54,591 nucleotides of DNA from Rhodospirillaceae bacterium (GTDB lineage Bacteria; Pseudomonadota; Alphaproteobacteria; GCA-2731375): positions 1-54,591 of the forward strand of contig JABIRL010000104.1 of the NCBI GenBank assembly GCA_018667855.1, in the 5' to 3' direction. The notes beneath the pieces were generated by a model, which did not search any database, was not told the DNA's origin, and saw only the letters and a list, made by a program, of their open reading frames with translations. Positions 23,811 through 32,797 of this stretch are shown one piece after another. The position numbers were made by a program, and so were the translations under genes. Position 1 is the first letter of the stretch. The number at the start of each line of letters is the position of its first letter.

Positions 23811-24539
23811 TCAAGCCCCAGACCGTACGGCCAATGCAAGCGCCTGCTCCACCTTGCTCCGATGAAATTGCGCCGATGCATCGCCCTCAAAAGGTTTCTG
23901 ATAATGCACCTGGACCGATGGCCGTTGCAGCGACAGTTGAAACCAGGCGGCCAGTTTGGGCCATCTCCCTTGCCAGTCATGGCACGGGTTTTCCGGCAAA
24001 CTGTCATTGCCGGTCGCCATCCCATCGAGATAACTGATGCCCTGTAACAGGCCGACATCGCCAATATCGAAGTCCGACCAGCCGTCGCATTCTTCTTCCA
24101 GAAAATCGAAGGACCGCGTGATCTTGGGCCATAACCAAGTATACAAGTCCAATCGGCGGGCGCCTTCGTCGCGCCAGCCTTCCATGCTCATCTGCACGGC
24201 GAAATCGAAAATGCTGTCGCCAAGTCCCAAACGGCGCAGGGCGTCAAAGCGTTCCGGCCCGCCGGCGGGATAGAGTTTGTTGGCCTTGGAGATGCTGTCC
24301 AGATATTCAACGATAACCTGGCTTTGATACAGAACCGTGCCGTCATCCGCCGTCAGGGTGGGTACTTTGCCAAGTGGGTTGAGCATGCTGATGTCGTATT
24401 GGCCCTCGACCCATTCCCCATCCGCATTGCGAAACGGAAATGTCGGTACCAGTTCCACATCATCGCCAAGCCCGGTTTCATGAATGGCAACGAGGACCTT
24501 GTGAACAAAACGATGAAACGGTGAGTAAAATAGAAGCAT
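23811..24539 (-). CDS. Glutathione S-transferase family protein
   Basis: 242 residues from the ATG at 24539 (MLLFYSPFHRFVHKVLVAIHE). An extended frame upstream overlaps the D-aminoacylase gene and is dropped. The thioredoxin-fold features LNPLGKVPTLTADDGTVLYQSQVIVEYLD and the helical C-domain DVGLLQGISYLDG are clear. The serine in YSPF would be the catalytic one. Its function is probably glutathione-linked processing of the same substrate as its neighbours, but this is unproven. Confidence 0.88.
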   Translation of the reverse strand: MLLFYSPFHRFVHKVLVAIHETGLGDDVELVPTFPFRNADGEWVEGQYDISMLNPLGKVPTLTADDGTVLYQSQVIVEYLDSISKANKLYPAGGPERFDALRRLGLGDSIFDFAVQMSMEGWRDEGARRLDLYTWLWPKITRSFDFLEEECDGWSDFDIGDVGLLQGISYLDGMATGNDSLPENPCHDWQGRWPKLAAWFQLSLQRPSVQVHYQKPFEGDASAQFHRSKVEQALALAVRSGA

Positions 24540-24597
24540 GGTTTTTCGATCTTTTTGTTTGTGAATGGTCAGCGCCAAATGACCCGGCTTGGCCGGT

Positions 24598-26307
24598 TCA
24601 ATGGCCGCTGCGCAGCAGGCGACCCGGCAGCGCACCGGTCGCCTCGCCATGGCGCCAGGTGGGAACGCCGGCCACGATTGTCGCGTCGAACCCGGCGGAG
24701 CGTTGCAATAGACGCTTACCCCCCGTGGGTAGATCGTAGCTCACCTCGGGCACCTGAAGCTGCAATTCATCATAATTCACAACATTAATGTCGGCCCGCA
24801 TGCCCGGCGCGATCCGCCCACGATCGCAAAGGCCAATGGCCTCGGCGTTGGCGGAGGTCAATCGCCGCACCATCTCCTCGATGCCGTGCAAGGGGCCGCG
24901 CGTGCGGTCGCGGGTCCAATGGGTGAGGGTGTGGACCATGTCGGTGGCGTCACACATGATCCCCACATGGGCGCCGCCGTCGCCAAGGCCGATTAACGTG
25001 TTGGGATGCCCCAGCATCTCGTGAACCGAGGCCATGTCGCCGCCCGCGTAGTTCGTCATAGGATGATAGAGGATACCGCGGCCGTCATTTTCCATCATCA
25101 AATCGTAGGCGAGTTCGGCCGGATCCATACCGCGCCGCCGGGCCTCGGCCGCGACGCTGAGGTCCGGATCGGGCTCGTATTGCGGCGGATCACCGAATGG
25201 GAAAATTCTCTCCCAGTCTCTCAATCGCTCTGCCTGGCCGGCGTTGTCAGTGGGCTCGGCGATCAGGCGCGCCCGGAAATTCGGATCGCGCAGAATTGCA
25301 ACGCGGGCGTCCATGTCCAACGGCGCCAATTCCCGCCAGCCGGCACAGTCGAGAAACGGATTCAACGACAACTCGAAGCCCAGCAACACGCTGGTTGGCC
25401 GTCCGCGAATTTGGCCGGTAATTTGCAGGCCCTCGGCATTGGCGGCCGCGATCCGCTCCAGCAGATCGCGCCATTGGTCGGGGTCGGCGTTTCTTTGCAA
25501 TAGCGTCAGCGTCAAGGGACGCCCCGACCGTTTCGCCAGACGGGTGAGCAGACCGAATTCCCGGTCAATCGCATCGCCGTGGTCGCCAACAACCTGGAGC
25601 CAGCCGCGCCCGACCTGCCCCACAGCATCGGCGATCTCGGCCAATTCAGTCTCCGATGCGCCATAGGAGGGGACAGGCTTTCCCGCCGCCGTTCGGTGCT
25701 GCAGCAGCCGGGACGTTGAAAAACCAAAGGCGCCCGCCGAAATTCCCTCAGCGGCAAGCCGCGCCATCTCCGCACGGTCCGCCGCCGTCGCCTCTTCCCG
25801 GTCGGCACCGCGCTCTCCCATCACGAAGACCCTAAGCGCTGCGTGCGGAACCTGGGTCGCCACGTCCACGTCGTATTGCCGCTGGGCCAGGGTGTCGAGA
25901 TAGTCCGGGAAGCTGGTCCAGGTCCACGGCAGCCCGGCCTGCATCACCACCTCGGGGATGTCTTCCACGCCTTCCATCAGCTCAATCAGCATATCGTGGT
26001 GATCATCGCGCACCGGCGCGAAACCGACGCCGCAATTGCCCATCAGTACCGTCGTCACCCCATTGCACGACGACGGCGTGATCCGGTTGGCCCAGGTCAC
26101 CTGCGCGTCATAGTGGGTATGTACGTCAACGAAGCCGGGCATCACCAGGCGGCCGCGCGCGTCGATCTCATCCTCGCCGGTATCCCCCACCTGACCCACG
26201 GCGATAATCCGGCCGTCCGAGACGGCCACGTCCGCTTCCGCCATTGCCCCGCCCGTGCCGTCGACGACAGTACCGCCGCGAATGATCAAATCCGGTTTTT
26301 CACTCAT
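24598..26307 (-). CDS. N-acyl-D-amino-acid deacylase/D-aminoacylase family amidohydrolase
   Basis: 569 residues from the ATG at 26307. The amidohydrolase start DLIIRGGTVVDGTGG and metal motif GFVDVHTHYDAQVTW (His63, His65) are followed by MGNCGVGFAPV, the cysteine-bearing loop of D-aminoacylases, and GGAHVGIMCDATDMVH for the catalytic aspartate region. The family removes N-acyl groups from D-amino acids or acts on related amides. With the D-carbamoylase 4 kb away it makes a D-amino-acid theme. It heads the GST/GST/BKACE run. Confidence 0.9.
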   Translation of the reverse strand: MSEKPDLIIRGGTVVDGTGGAMAEADVAVSDGRIIAVGQVGDTGEDEIDARGRLVMPGFVDVHTHYDAQVTWANRITPSSCNGVTTVLMGNCGVGFAPVRDDHHDMLIELMEGVEDIPEVVMQAGLPWTWTSFPDYLDTLAQRQYDVDVATQVPHAALRVFVMGERGADREEATAADRAEMARLAAEGISAGAFGFSTSRLLQHRTAAGKPVPSYGASETELAEIADAVGQVGRGWLQVVGDHGDAIDREFGLLTRLAKRSGRPLTLTLLQRNADPDQWRDLLERIAAANAEGLQITGQIRGRPTSVLLGFELSLNPFLDCAGWRELAPLDMDARVAILRDPNFRARLIAEPTDNAGQAERLRDWERIFPFGDPPQYEPDPDLSVAAEARRRGMDPAELAYDLMMENDGRGILYHPMTNYAGGDMASVHEMLGHPNTLIGLGDGGAHVGIMCDATDMVHTLTHWTRDRTRGPLHGIEEMVRRLTSANAEAIGLCDRGRIAPGMRADINVVNYDELQLQVPEVSYDLPTGGKRLLQRSAGFDATIVAGVPTWRHGEATGALPGRLLRSGH

Positions 26308-26383
26308 CAAACCCTGCTCCCGATATTGTCCTTGCGAAAGCATAGGCTGTTAAACCAGATTTCGTAATACCCTACCGGGACAC

Positions 26384-26488
26384 TAGCGCATGTCGCGTTC
26401 AATTGAACGCGCAGCCATGCGCTAAAACCTTTAAGATAGAGCAACTTATCCGCAGTCAATTGAATCCAATTGACTGCGGGTTGCTCTA
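26384..26488. repeat. REPIN-like double-hairpin repeat, copy 2
   Basis: Hairpin one, 26384-26424, has TAGCGCATG/CATGCGCTA arms around an inner GCGTTCAATTGAACGC palindrome. Hairpin two, 26437-26488, has TAGAGCAAC/GTTGCTCTA arms, an unpaired TTAT, and an inner CCGCAGTCAATTG/CAATTGACTGCGG stem. Lengths (41, 12, 52 nt) match copy 1 at 13380 (42, 11, 52), and many differences are compensated on both arms, so the fold is conserved. It lies between the aminotransferase and D-aminoacylase genes and could also end the aminotransferase transcript. Confidence 0.8.
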
Positions 26489-26596
26489 ACCGAGTTCCGC
26501 ACAGGGATGGCTTCGGTCACCTGGAAGTCAGGGATCTGTCCGGGGGGCTCAAGGAAACCGGCGCATCATGATCGGGCATGTCAGGAGCGGAAGTGG

Positions 26597-27802
26597 TCAG
26601 GATGCAGATGCCGTCCCCGGCGCGAAAGCCTCGTTCGAGGAGGAGAAATAATCATGTAACCGGTCAATCCCCTCTTCATACCGAGCGTTGCAAAAGGCCA
26701 GCCGCAGGTCTTGTGGAACACCGAAGTCGGTACCCGGGACGACGGCAACATGGGCTTTTTCGAGGATGTCCCGGGCGAGCTCCTTGGATGATGCAAAGCC
26801 CATCGCCTTGTTCCACTCTTCGCAACGCAGCATCGCGTAGAACCCGCCTTCGGCGCCGATTGGCGTACACCGCGTGCCGGTCAGGCGTTTCGTGGTGTAT
26901 TCGGCGCGCGCCTTATAGACACTCGTGAGTTCCCGGGGGCTTTCCTCGTCGGCGAGTGCGGCGATCATGCCGTATTGATAACAGGGATCGGTGCAAAGCA
27001 GGGTGTGTTGTTGAATGACACGCAAATTGGTCTGCAAATCCGTTGGCAGGATCGCGAAACCAATGCGTTTGGTATACATCCGAAACCCCTTGGAAAAACT
27101 ATTCGTGACAATCGTCATATCTTTGTGTTCGGGGAAGAGCGACAGGGGCGAGTGGAATTCATCGTAGAACATGGTGTTGTTATAAATCTCATCATTCAAC
27201 ACGTAAGCCTGACGATCGACGATCTGGTAGATCTCGCGCATTTCATCAGGCGTGACAATGTTGCCGACCGGGTTGCCGGGTGAATTGATGACCACCAGCG
27301 ATGTGCGCTCGGGCGAGAAGTTGCGGCGGAAAGAGTCCATGTCGACGCGCTTGGTGTCGATGTCGATGTCATAGAACTTGACCGTGGCGCCGGCCAACTT
27401 CGCGCAATACAGATAGAGGGCGTAGTAGGGCCTTGGAATCATGATTTCGTATTCCGGACCCGACAGAAGTTGAAAGATGTTTCGAAAAATTGGCGATGTA
27501 CCCGTGTTGACGATGACATTTTCGACTGCGGTGTCCGCCTGGTATCGCCGATTATAGAATTGCACGATGGCCTGGCGCAGTTCGGGAAGTCCCTCGGGAT
27601 AAACGCGCCGGACAAAATCCGGATCCCTGAGCTTTTCGATCATCCCATCGAGGGCGGCATCGGGCATGAATAGTTCAGGAACCCCTATGGTCAGCTTCAG
27701 GACGTCGGACCCCTTTGCGATAAGCTCGTCCGCGAGTTCGTCCAGAACGAACATCTGAAATTCCAAATCGCCCGGCATTAGGTCCTTTATCACTTGTGGC
27801 AT
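26597..27802 (-). CDS. Class I/II PLP-dependent aminotransferase
   Basis: 401 residues, fold type I. Landmarks are YPEGLPELRQAIVQFYNRR, NTGTSPIFRNIF, the INSPGNPVGNIV turn, NDEIYNN with the PLP-ring aspartate region, TNSFSKGFRMYTKRIGF with the Schiff-base Lys238, and VPGTDFG near the end. It resembles aspartate/LL-DAP-type aminotransferases; the amino donor is not evident. It lies upstream of the D-aminoacylase operon on the same strand, but about 290 bp containing the double-hairpin repeat separate them. A role in turning over the freed amino acid is an inference from place. Confidence 0.92.
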   Translation of the reverse strand: MPQVIKDLMPGDLEFQMFVLDELADELIAKGSDVLKLTIGVPELFMPDAALDGMIEKLRDPDFVRRVYPEGLPELRQAIVQFYNRRYQADTAVENVIVNTGTSPIFRNIFQLLSGPEYEIMIPRPYYALYLYCAKLAGATVKFYDIDIDTKRVDMDSFRRNFSPERTSLVVINSPGNPVGNIVTPDEMREIYQIVDRQAYVLNDEIYNNTMFYDEFHSPLSLFPEHKDMTIVTNSFSKGFRMYTKRIGFAILPTDLQTNLRVIQQHTLLCTDPCYQYGMIAALADEESPRELTSVYKARAEYTTKRLTGTRCTPIGAEGGFYAMLRCEEWNKAMGFASSKELARDILEKAHVAVVPGTDFGVPQDLRLAFCNARYEEGIDRLHDYFSSSNEAFAPGTASAS

Positions 27803-28152
27803 TCTATCTCCTGCGGTTCCGTTAATTTTGATCGATGCTGAAGCATATTGCGGCTGTGACCCGGACAGCGGCGCGCGCGCAGCACTATCCCACCGCCGTT
27901 CTCGCCAGAATCATAAAGTTGCGATATTGCCCTGATGCTATAGCACAAGGTCGGTAATGCCCAGCCTTAGTAACAAAGAATGCCTGGAATGGGTCAATCC
28001 CTGCTTGTTAGTATTCACTAATAATGCGGTCAAAGCCGGGAGTATGGGGAGGATTTGGCCTCCGCCAACTGCATATGGATCTGTCGAAGGATCACCGTTA
28101 ATCTTGCCGCGCCGTCGTCGTCAACGTAGCGATAACCAAAGGACCCAAGGCC
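27803..28152. other. Divergent intergenic region
   Basis: 350 bp between the aminotransferase (minus) and the binding-protein gene (plus). No gene is supported. One small dyad, TTAGT-ATTC-ACTAA (28008-28021), could be an operator. No clear sigma-70 boxes were recognised. Both flanking promoters should lie here. Confidence 0.5.
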
Positions 28153-29070
28153 ATGGCCCTGACGCTGTTCGAACCCTTCCGTGCCGTGTTCTACACGCCG
28201 TTTTACGCCGCCCATGCGCTTGACGCCTATGGCGCGGAGGGCGTTGAAGTGGAAATGGTGACGGCGGGGGCCGAGGCCACGGTGAGCGGGTTGATTGACG
28301 GCGCCACCGACGTCACCTGGGGCGGGCCCATGCGTATACAAAATACTTATGATGGGCAGCCCGATTGCGGCATCGTCAGTTTTTGCGAAGTCGTTACCCG
28401 GGATCCGTTCTTCGTCGTTGGCCGCGATCCACGGCCGAATTTCCAGATGTCGGACATGATGGATGTAAAATTCGCCACGGTGTCCGAGGTCAATACGCCG
28501 TGGCTTTGCCTGCAGGAGGATTTGCGCCGGGCTGGATTGGACCCGGACCAAGTCAACCGGGTGAGTGGCAATACAATGGCGGAAAACGATAGGACCTTGC
28601 GGGCGGGCGATCTGGACGTCATTCAGATCTTCCAGCCCTTTGTGGAGCAACTGGTCGCCGATGGTGCCGGCCATATCTGGTATGCCGCCGCCGACCGCGG
28701 GGCGACCAGCTACACCACGCTGAGCACTTTGCGAGACACGCTGCAAACAAAGCGCGACAAAATGGGGCGGATGACGCGGGCTTTGTACCGCACCCAAAAA
28801 TGGTTGCATGGGACCGATGACTCAACCATTGCCGCCGCAATTGGAGACTTCTTCCCCGACCTGCGCGCGGAAACCCTTGCCGCCTGCATCACCCGTTACA
28901 AGGCGCTCGGCCTATGGGGCATGAACCCGATCCTGCCCAGGGATGGCTTCGACCGCCTGAAAGCCAGCGGCCTGTCCGGCGGGCTTTTCAAAACCGGTGC
29001 GGACTTTGAAACCTGCGTCGACATTAGCCTGGCCCATGAGGCGATAGCGGCGGACCCGCCATCAATGTGA
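28153..29070 (+). CDS. NMT1/THI5-like (SsuA-type) substrate-binding protein without signal peptide
   Basis: 305 residues. EPFRAVFYTPFYAAHALDAYGAEGVEVEMVTAGAE, the mid-strand GATDVTWGGPMR and LRAGDLDVIQIFQPF match the NMT1/THI5-like periplasmic-binding fold of ABC transporters for pyrimidines, sulfonates and nitrate-like ligands. No export signal precedes it, and no ABC permease or ATPase is beside it. It may be cytosolic, as THI5-type pyrimidine synthases are, or a sensor. Its substrate is unknown. It is followed by the sulfatase gene 94 nt on, in the same direction. Confidence 0.78.
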   Translation: MALTLFEPFRAVFYTPFYAAHALDAYGAEGVEVEMVTAGAEATVSGLIDGATDVTWGGPMRIQNTYDGQPDCGIVSFCEVVTRDPFFVVGRDPRPNFQMSDMMDVKFATVSEVNTPWLCLQEDLRRAGLDPDQVNRVSGNTMAENDRTLRAGDLDVIQIFQPFVEQLVADGAGHIWYAAADRGATSYTTLSTLRDTLQTKRDKMGRMTRALYRTQKWLHGTDDSTIAAAIGDFFPDLRAETLAACITRYKALGLWGMNPILPRDGFDRLKASGLSGGLFKTGADFETCVDISLAHEAIAADPPSM

Positions 29071-29164
29071 ATATCTAATCGCGGCCAAGCCACCAACTGG
29101 ATTTCCCGCTCTGTTGTCCTACAATGGAATGCCGGGGAGCGTGGCGCGATATGGGGGAGGGACC

Positions 29165-30727
29165 ATGACCAATCGACCGAATTTTCTGTTCTTCATCACG
29201 GATCAGCAGCGGGCTGACTGGCTCGGATGTTATGGCCATCCTATCCTGAAAACGCCGCATATCGATGCCATCGCCGGGCAGGGGACCGTGTTCGATAATT
29301 TCTACGTTGCCTCGCCGGTCTGCATGCCGAACCGCGCTTCGTTATTGACTGGCCGCTATCCGACCGTCCATGGCCTGCGCTACAACGGCTGCGTCCTGCC
29401 CACTTCGGCCGTGACCTTCGTCGATCTGCTGGCGGCGGCCGGCTACCATACGGCGAGCATCGGCAAAAGCCATCTGCAGCCCTTCACCGGTCGCGCGCCC
29501 CTGATGCCGGTCCCCGACGATCCGGGTGTCCTGGACGAAGCCTGGCGGCAAACCGGCGGCGACTACGGACAGGAGGATCCCGGACGGTATGAGGCCGACG
29601 GGCGCTACCAGTTCGATACGCCCTATTATGGCTTTCAGCATGTCGACATGGTCGCCCGGCACGGCGACCGCTGCGGCGGCCATTACGAGCAATGGTTACG
29701 CGAGCGCGCGGAGAATTGGCAGGAGCTGTGGGATAGCGCCAACCAACTGCCGCATAACTATTCCTGCCCGCAGGCCTATCGCACGCCCGTGCCCGAGGAA
29801 CTGTATCCGACCAACTATGTCCGCGACCGTACCATCGACTATCTGACGGCGCGCGGCGATCAGGAACAGCCGTTCTTCGCCTTCGTCTCGTTTCCCGACC
29901 CGCATCACCCCTTCAATCCGCCCGGGCGCTATTGGGACATGTACCGGCCGGAGGATTTCGAGGTGCGCCTGCCCTACCAGGCGCATCACAATCCCATACC
30001 GCCCATGCGCTGGCTGCACGAGCAATGGCACGGCGATGGCGGGCAGATGACGCCGGAAACGGCGATGATGGCGAGCGACGAGGAATTGTGCCAGGTCATG
30101 GCCCTGACCGCCGGGATGATCACCTGCATCGACGATGCGGTCGGCGGGATCATGGATTGCCTGCGGGACAGGGGCCTGGATGACAACACCGTGGTCTGCT
30201 TCAATGCCGACCATGGCGACTATCTCGGCGACTTCAACTTACTGCTAAAGGGCGCGTTGCCGTTCAACAGTATCACCCGGGTTCCCTTCATCTGGTCGGA
30301 CCCGGACGACAGAAGCCCCCGCCGCACCGATGCCCTGGCATCCACCATCGATCTGCCGGCATCCATCCTCGAACGCGCCGGCCTTGAGATTTTTGCCGGC
30401 AACCAGGGTAAGAGCTTCCTGGCCAACCTGGACGGCTCGGCCGAGCTGCGGGACGAACTGCTGATCGAATACAACGACAGCGGCCCTCGGCTGGGTTTCG
30501 AAACGCCGGCGCGGGTCCGCTCGCTGGTCGACGGACGCTATCGCATGACGATCTATCAGGGCCACGATTGGGGCGAATTGTATGATCTTGAGACGGACCC
30601 GGACGAAACCCGCAATCTATGGGACAGTTCGGCGCATGAAGCGGTGAAGGCGAAAATGTCGCTTTCTCTGGCGCATCATCTGGCGGGGCTGATGGATGAA
30701 AGCCCAAGGGCAAGGCGCCTGGCGTAA
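29165..30727 (+). CDS. Type I sulfatase (arylsulfatase/alkaline phosphatase superfamily)
   Basis: 520 residues from the ATG at 29165, which follows a GGGGGAGGGACC ribosome site; an earlier frame start at 29114 is unlikely. The sulfatase signature CMPNRASLLTGR puts the residue converted to formylglycine at Cys53, with the CxPxR motif needed by the formylglycine-generating enzyme. NFLFFITDQQRADWLGCYG gives the first metal aspartates, and FNADHGDYLGD the later metal site. No signal peptide is seen, so it should work in the cytosol. The substrate (sugar or choline sulfate, for instance) cannot be told. It is near the sulfotransferase/APS kinase pair, an opposed activity. Confidence 0.93.
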   Translation: MTNRPNFLFFITDQQRADWLGCYGHPILKTPHIDAIAGQGTVFDNFYVASPVCMPNRASLLTGRYPTVHGLRYNGCVLPTSAVTFVDLLAAAGYHTASIGKSHLQPFTGRAPLMPVPDDPGVLDEAWRQTGGDYGQEDPGRYEADGRYQFDTPYYGFQHVDMVARHGDRCGGHYEQWLRERAENWQELWDSANQLPHNYSCPQAYRTPVPEELYPTNYVRDRTIDYLTARGDQEQPFFAFVSFPDPHHPFNPPGRYWDMYRPEDFEVRLPYQAHHNPIPPMRWLHEQWHGDGGQMTPETAMMASDEELCQVMALTAGMITCIDDAVGGIMDCLRDRGLDDNTVVCFNADHGDYLGDFNLLLKGALPFNSITRVPFIWSDPDDRSPRRTDALASTIDLPASILERAGLEIFAGNQGKSFLANLDGSAELRDELLIEYNDSGPRLGFETPARVRSLVDGRYRMTIYQGHDWGELYDLETDPDETRNLWDSSAHEAVKAKMSLSLAHHLAGLMDESPRARRLA

Positions 30728-30738
30728 GCTGCCGACAC

Positions 30739-31476
30739 TCAGGTTACGGGGTGGATGCCGACGCCACCTGGAATTTGTTCCGTCGCGGTCAGTTCGATCA
30801 GGCTGACGTTCACCCGCCAGGGCTGGTCAAGGGCCCAAACCACCGCTTCGGCGACGTCCTCCGCCGTTATGATCTCAAACCCTTCGGCCATGGCGGTTTG
30901 CGCGGCCTGATCATCGGTCATGGTGGCAAAGATTTCCGTCGCGGTGCGCCCGGGCGAGACTTCGGTGACACGGATACCCGTGCCTTTCAGATCGTGGCGC
31001 AGATCCTGGCTCAAGACATGCACCGCGCCCTTGGAGGCGCCATAGACGGACGAGCCAATCGCATGCAGACCGAAGATCGAGCCGATATTGACGATATGGC
31101 CCCGCCGGCGCGCCACCATGCCCGGACTGACCGCCCGCGCGGCATGGATGGTCCCTAGGACATTGGTTTCAAGCGTGGCGTCAATGTTGTCGGGGTCCAG
31201 TTCATGAAACGGATCGAAGCGGCTGCCGACACCGGCGGAATTGACTAGAATATCCGCTTCGATTTCGCCCAAGGTCGCGTAAAGCGCCGCCCGGTCGCGC
31301 AAATCAAGGGTGTGAATGGTGACATCACCGGCATCTTTCAATTCGATCAGCCGCTCGTGCCGCCGCGCCACGGCGTGCACCGCCAGGCCGCGCCCCGCCA
31401 ACAACCGCACCGTCGCCGCACCGATCCCGCTCGATGCGCCGGTCACCAGTGCTGTCCGATAATCTTTCAACGCCAT
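30739..31476 (-). CDS. SDR family oxidoreductase
   Basis: 245 residues from the ATG at 31476, with GAAGAGG about 8 nt upstream. Typical SDR parts are ALVTGASSGIGAATVRLLAGRG for the cofactor, NSAGVGSR, NIGSIFG with the catalytic serine and SVYGASKGAVH with the Tyr/Lys pair (YxxxK), then EVSPGRTATEIF. It converges with the sulfatase gene (11 nt apart). Substrate unknown. The classical length and an NNAG-like variant NSAG are ordinary. Confidence 0.92.
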   Translation of the reverse strand: MALKDYRTALVTGASSGIGAATVRLLAGRGLAVHAVARRHERLIELKDAGDVTIHTLDLRDRAALYATLGEIEADILVNSAGVGSRFDPFHELDPDNIDATLETNVLGTIHAARAVSPGMVARRRGHIVNIGSIFGLHAIGSSVYGASKGAVHVLSQDLRHDLKGTGIRVTEVSPGRTATEIFATMTDDQAAQTAMAEGFEIITAEDVAEAVVWALDQPWRVNVSLIELTATEQIPGGVGIHPVT

Positions 31477-31675
31477 CACACAGCCTCTTCATTGCCGATT
31501 AATTGATCAGGTGTATGGATCATACGGCACGCCGCCGCCGGCGTCCGCCTATATACCTACAGCCGGTGGGCGAATGACGGCATGTCAACGGGATCAACTT
31601 GAGGCATAATTACATCGGTTGTCTGTGGACGAGTAACGATCAATTCATTGAAATAGGCCGATTGAAAGCAGCGCT

Positions 31676-32797
31676 ATGCATATTCTTTTTGATCCGGATA
31701 CCGACAAACTGGTCCTGAAATGCGCCAATTTGCAGGAGACCGACCGGCTTCGTGATCTATTTGGCATCGAGGACACATCAATTGATGGCTGCATCGCCAT
31801 CACCATGGAAAACTTCCTGAAAAGCGGGCAAAACCAGTTAATCAACGTCGAGAACCGGGACGTGGGGGAACTGGCCCCCCTTGTGCATATTCAGTCCCCC
31901 TTGATGGGTTCGGCGCGGTTTAATCCCGGTCGAAATTTTATCTGCGAGAAATTGGGCGTAGGTTCAGTTGAATTTAGCGCCCAACGTCACGCCCTCAACG
32001 GTAACGGCTTTATTCACCGCTTGCTGGAAACGGCGAATTTGGCTGAGCGGCTTGAGATTTATGACGAACTGCAACGCTATATCGCCATGGACACATTCAG
32101 ATTATTCAGCGAATTCAATTGGTTGAAGGCCGATTGTCTCTGCCTCGATATCCATCTGCCCATGTTGCTGCGATATTTCGACTACCAACTGAAGGACGCC
32201 AAAATTATCTTCCTGTTCCGCGATCCGCGGGATTGGATGGTCAGTGTTTACCATTTCTATCGCCATTTATACTTGGATTTGGATAACGAGGCCCTGCATA
32301 CCCATCATCCGGGCTTGTTTCGCCCGGACGGCGATGATTTGGATAATTTTCTTAAGCTATTGATAGATGGAGAGTTTTTCCACCAGTTCGCGACCGGATT
32401 TTATGTTTTCCCCTCGGTCAGGGATTTGTTGGAAGACCGGATTGCCTACAGCCACCACAGGAATGTTTTCTTCGTCGACTACGAAAAAGCCAGACTTGAT
32501 CCGGTCCCCCTCTATTCCGATTTCGCCAAATGGATCGCCGGCACGGTTGAGTTGCCCGCGCAAATTTCCCAGGCGGATCTGGTTCAGGCCGGCGAATTGG
32601 GTAGTTTCCAACAACAAACCGGCGGCCAGTTGTCCGAGGGCGATAGCGAAAAAGTGCAGAACATCGGCGGTTGGGTACGCAAGGGCGTGCCGGGAGACTG
32701 GAAAACGCATTTTTCGCCGGAAATTAAACGATATTTCAAGATTCAGACCGGTACACTCATGGTTGATGCAGGATACGAAGACGACATGGATTGGTAA
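31676..32797 (+). CDS. Sulfotransferase family protein
   Basis: 373 residues. The 3-prime-phosphate-binding motif is IIFLFRDPRDWMVSVYHFY (Arg182, Arg185) and the later PAPS loop is VRKGVPGDWKTHFSPE (Arg335, Lys336, Gly337), as in cytosolic-type sulfotransferases that use PAPS. The usual N-terminal P-loop-like PKSGTTW is not obvious; the candidate region around IQSPLMGSARF is divergent. The acceptor is unknown. The last 32 nt overlap the APS kinase gene in another frame, which couples synthesis of both proteins. The gene is AT-richer than the window average and may be transferred. Confidence 0.82.
   Translation: MHILFDPDTDKLVLKCANLQETDRLRDLFGIEDTSIDGCIAITMENFLKSGQNQLINVENRDVGELAPLVHIQSPLMGSARFNPGRNFICEKLGVGSVEFSAQRHALNGNGFIHRLLETANLAERLEIYDELQRYIAMDTFRLFSEFNWLKADCLCLDIHLPMLLRYFDYQLKDAKIIFLFRDPRDWMVSVYHFYRHLYLDLDNEALHTHHPGLFRPDGDDLDNFLKLLIDGEFFHQFATGFYVFPSVRDLLEDRIAYSHHRNVFFVDYEKARLDPVPLYSDFAKWIAGTVELPAQISQADLVQAGELGSFQQQTGGQLSEGDSEKVQNIGGWVRKGVPGDWKTHFSPEIKRYFKIQTGTLMVDAGYEDDMDW

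Noticed and set aside
27957..28223. 88-codon plus-strand frame in the gap before the binding-protein gene
   Set aside because: It has no ribosome site, an Arg/Pro-rich second half, and overlaps the start of the supported gene in another frame.
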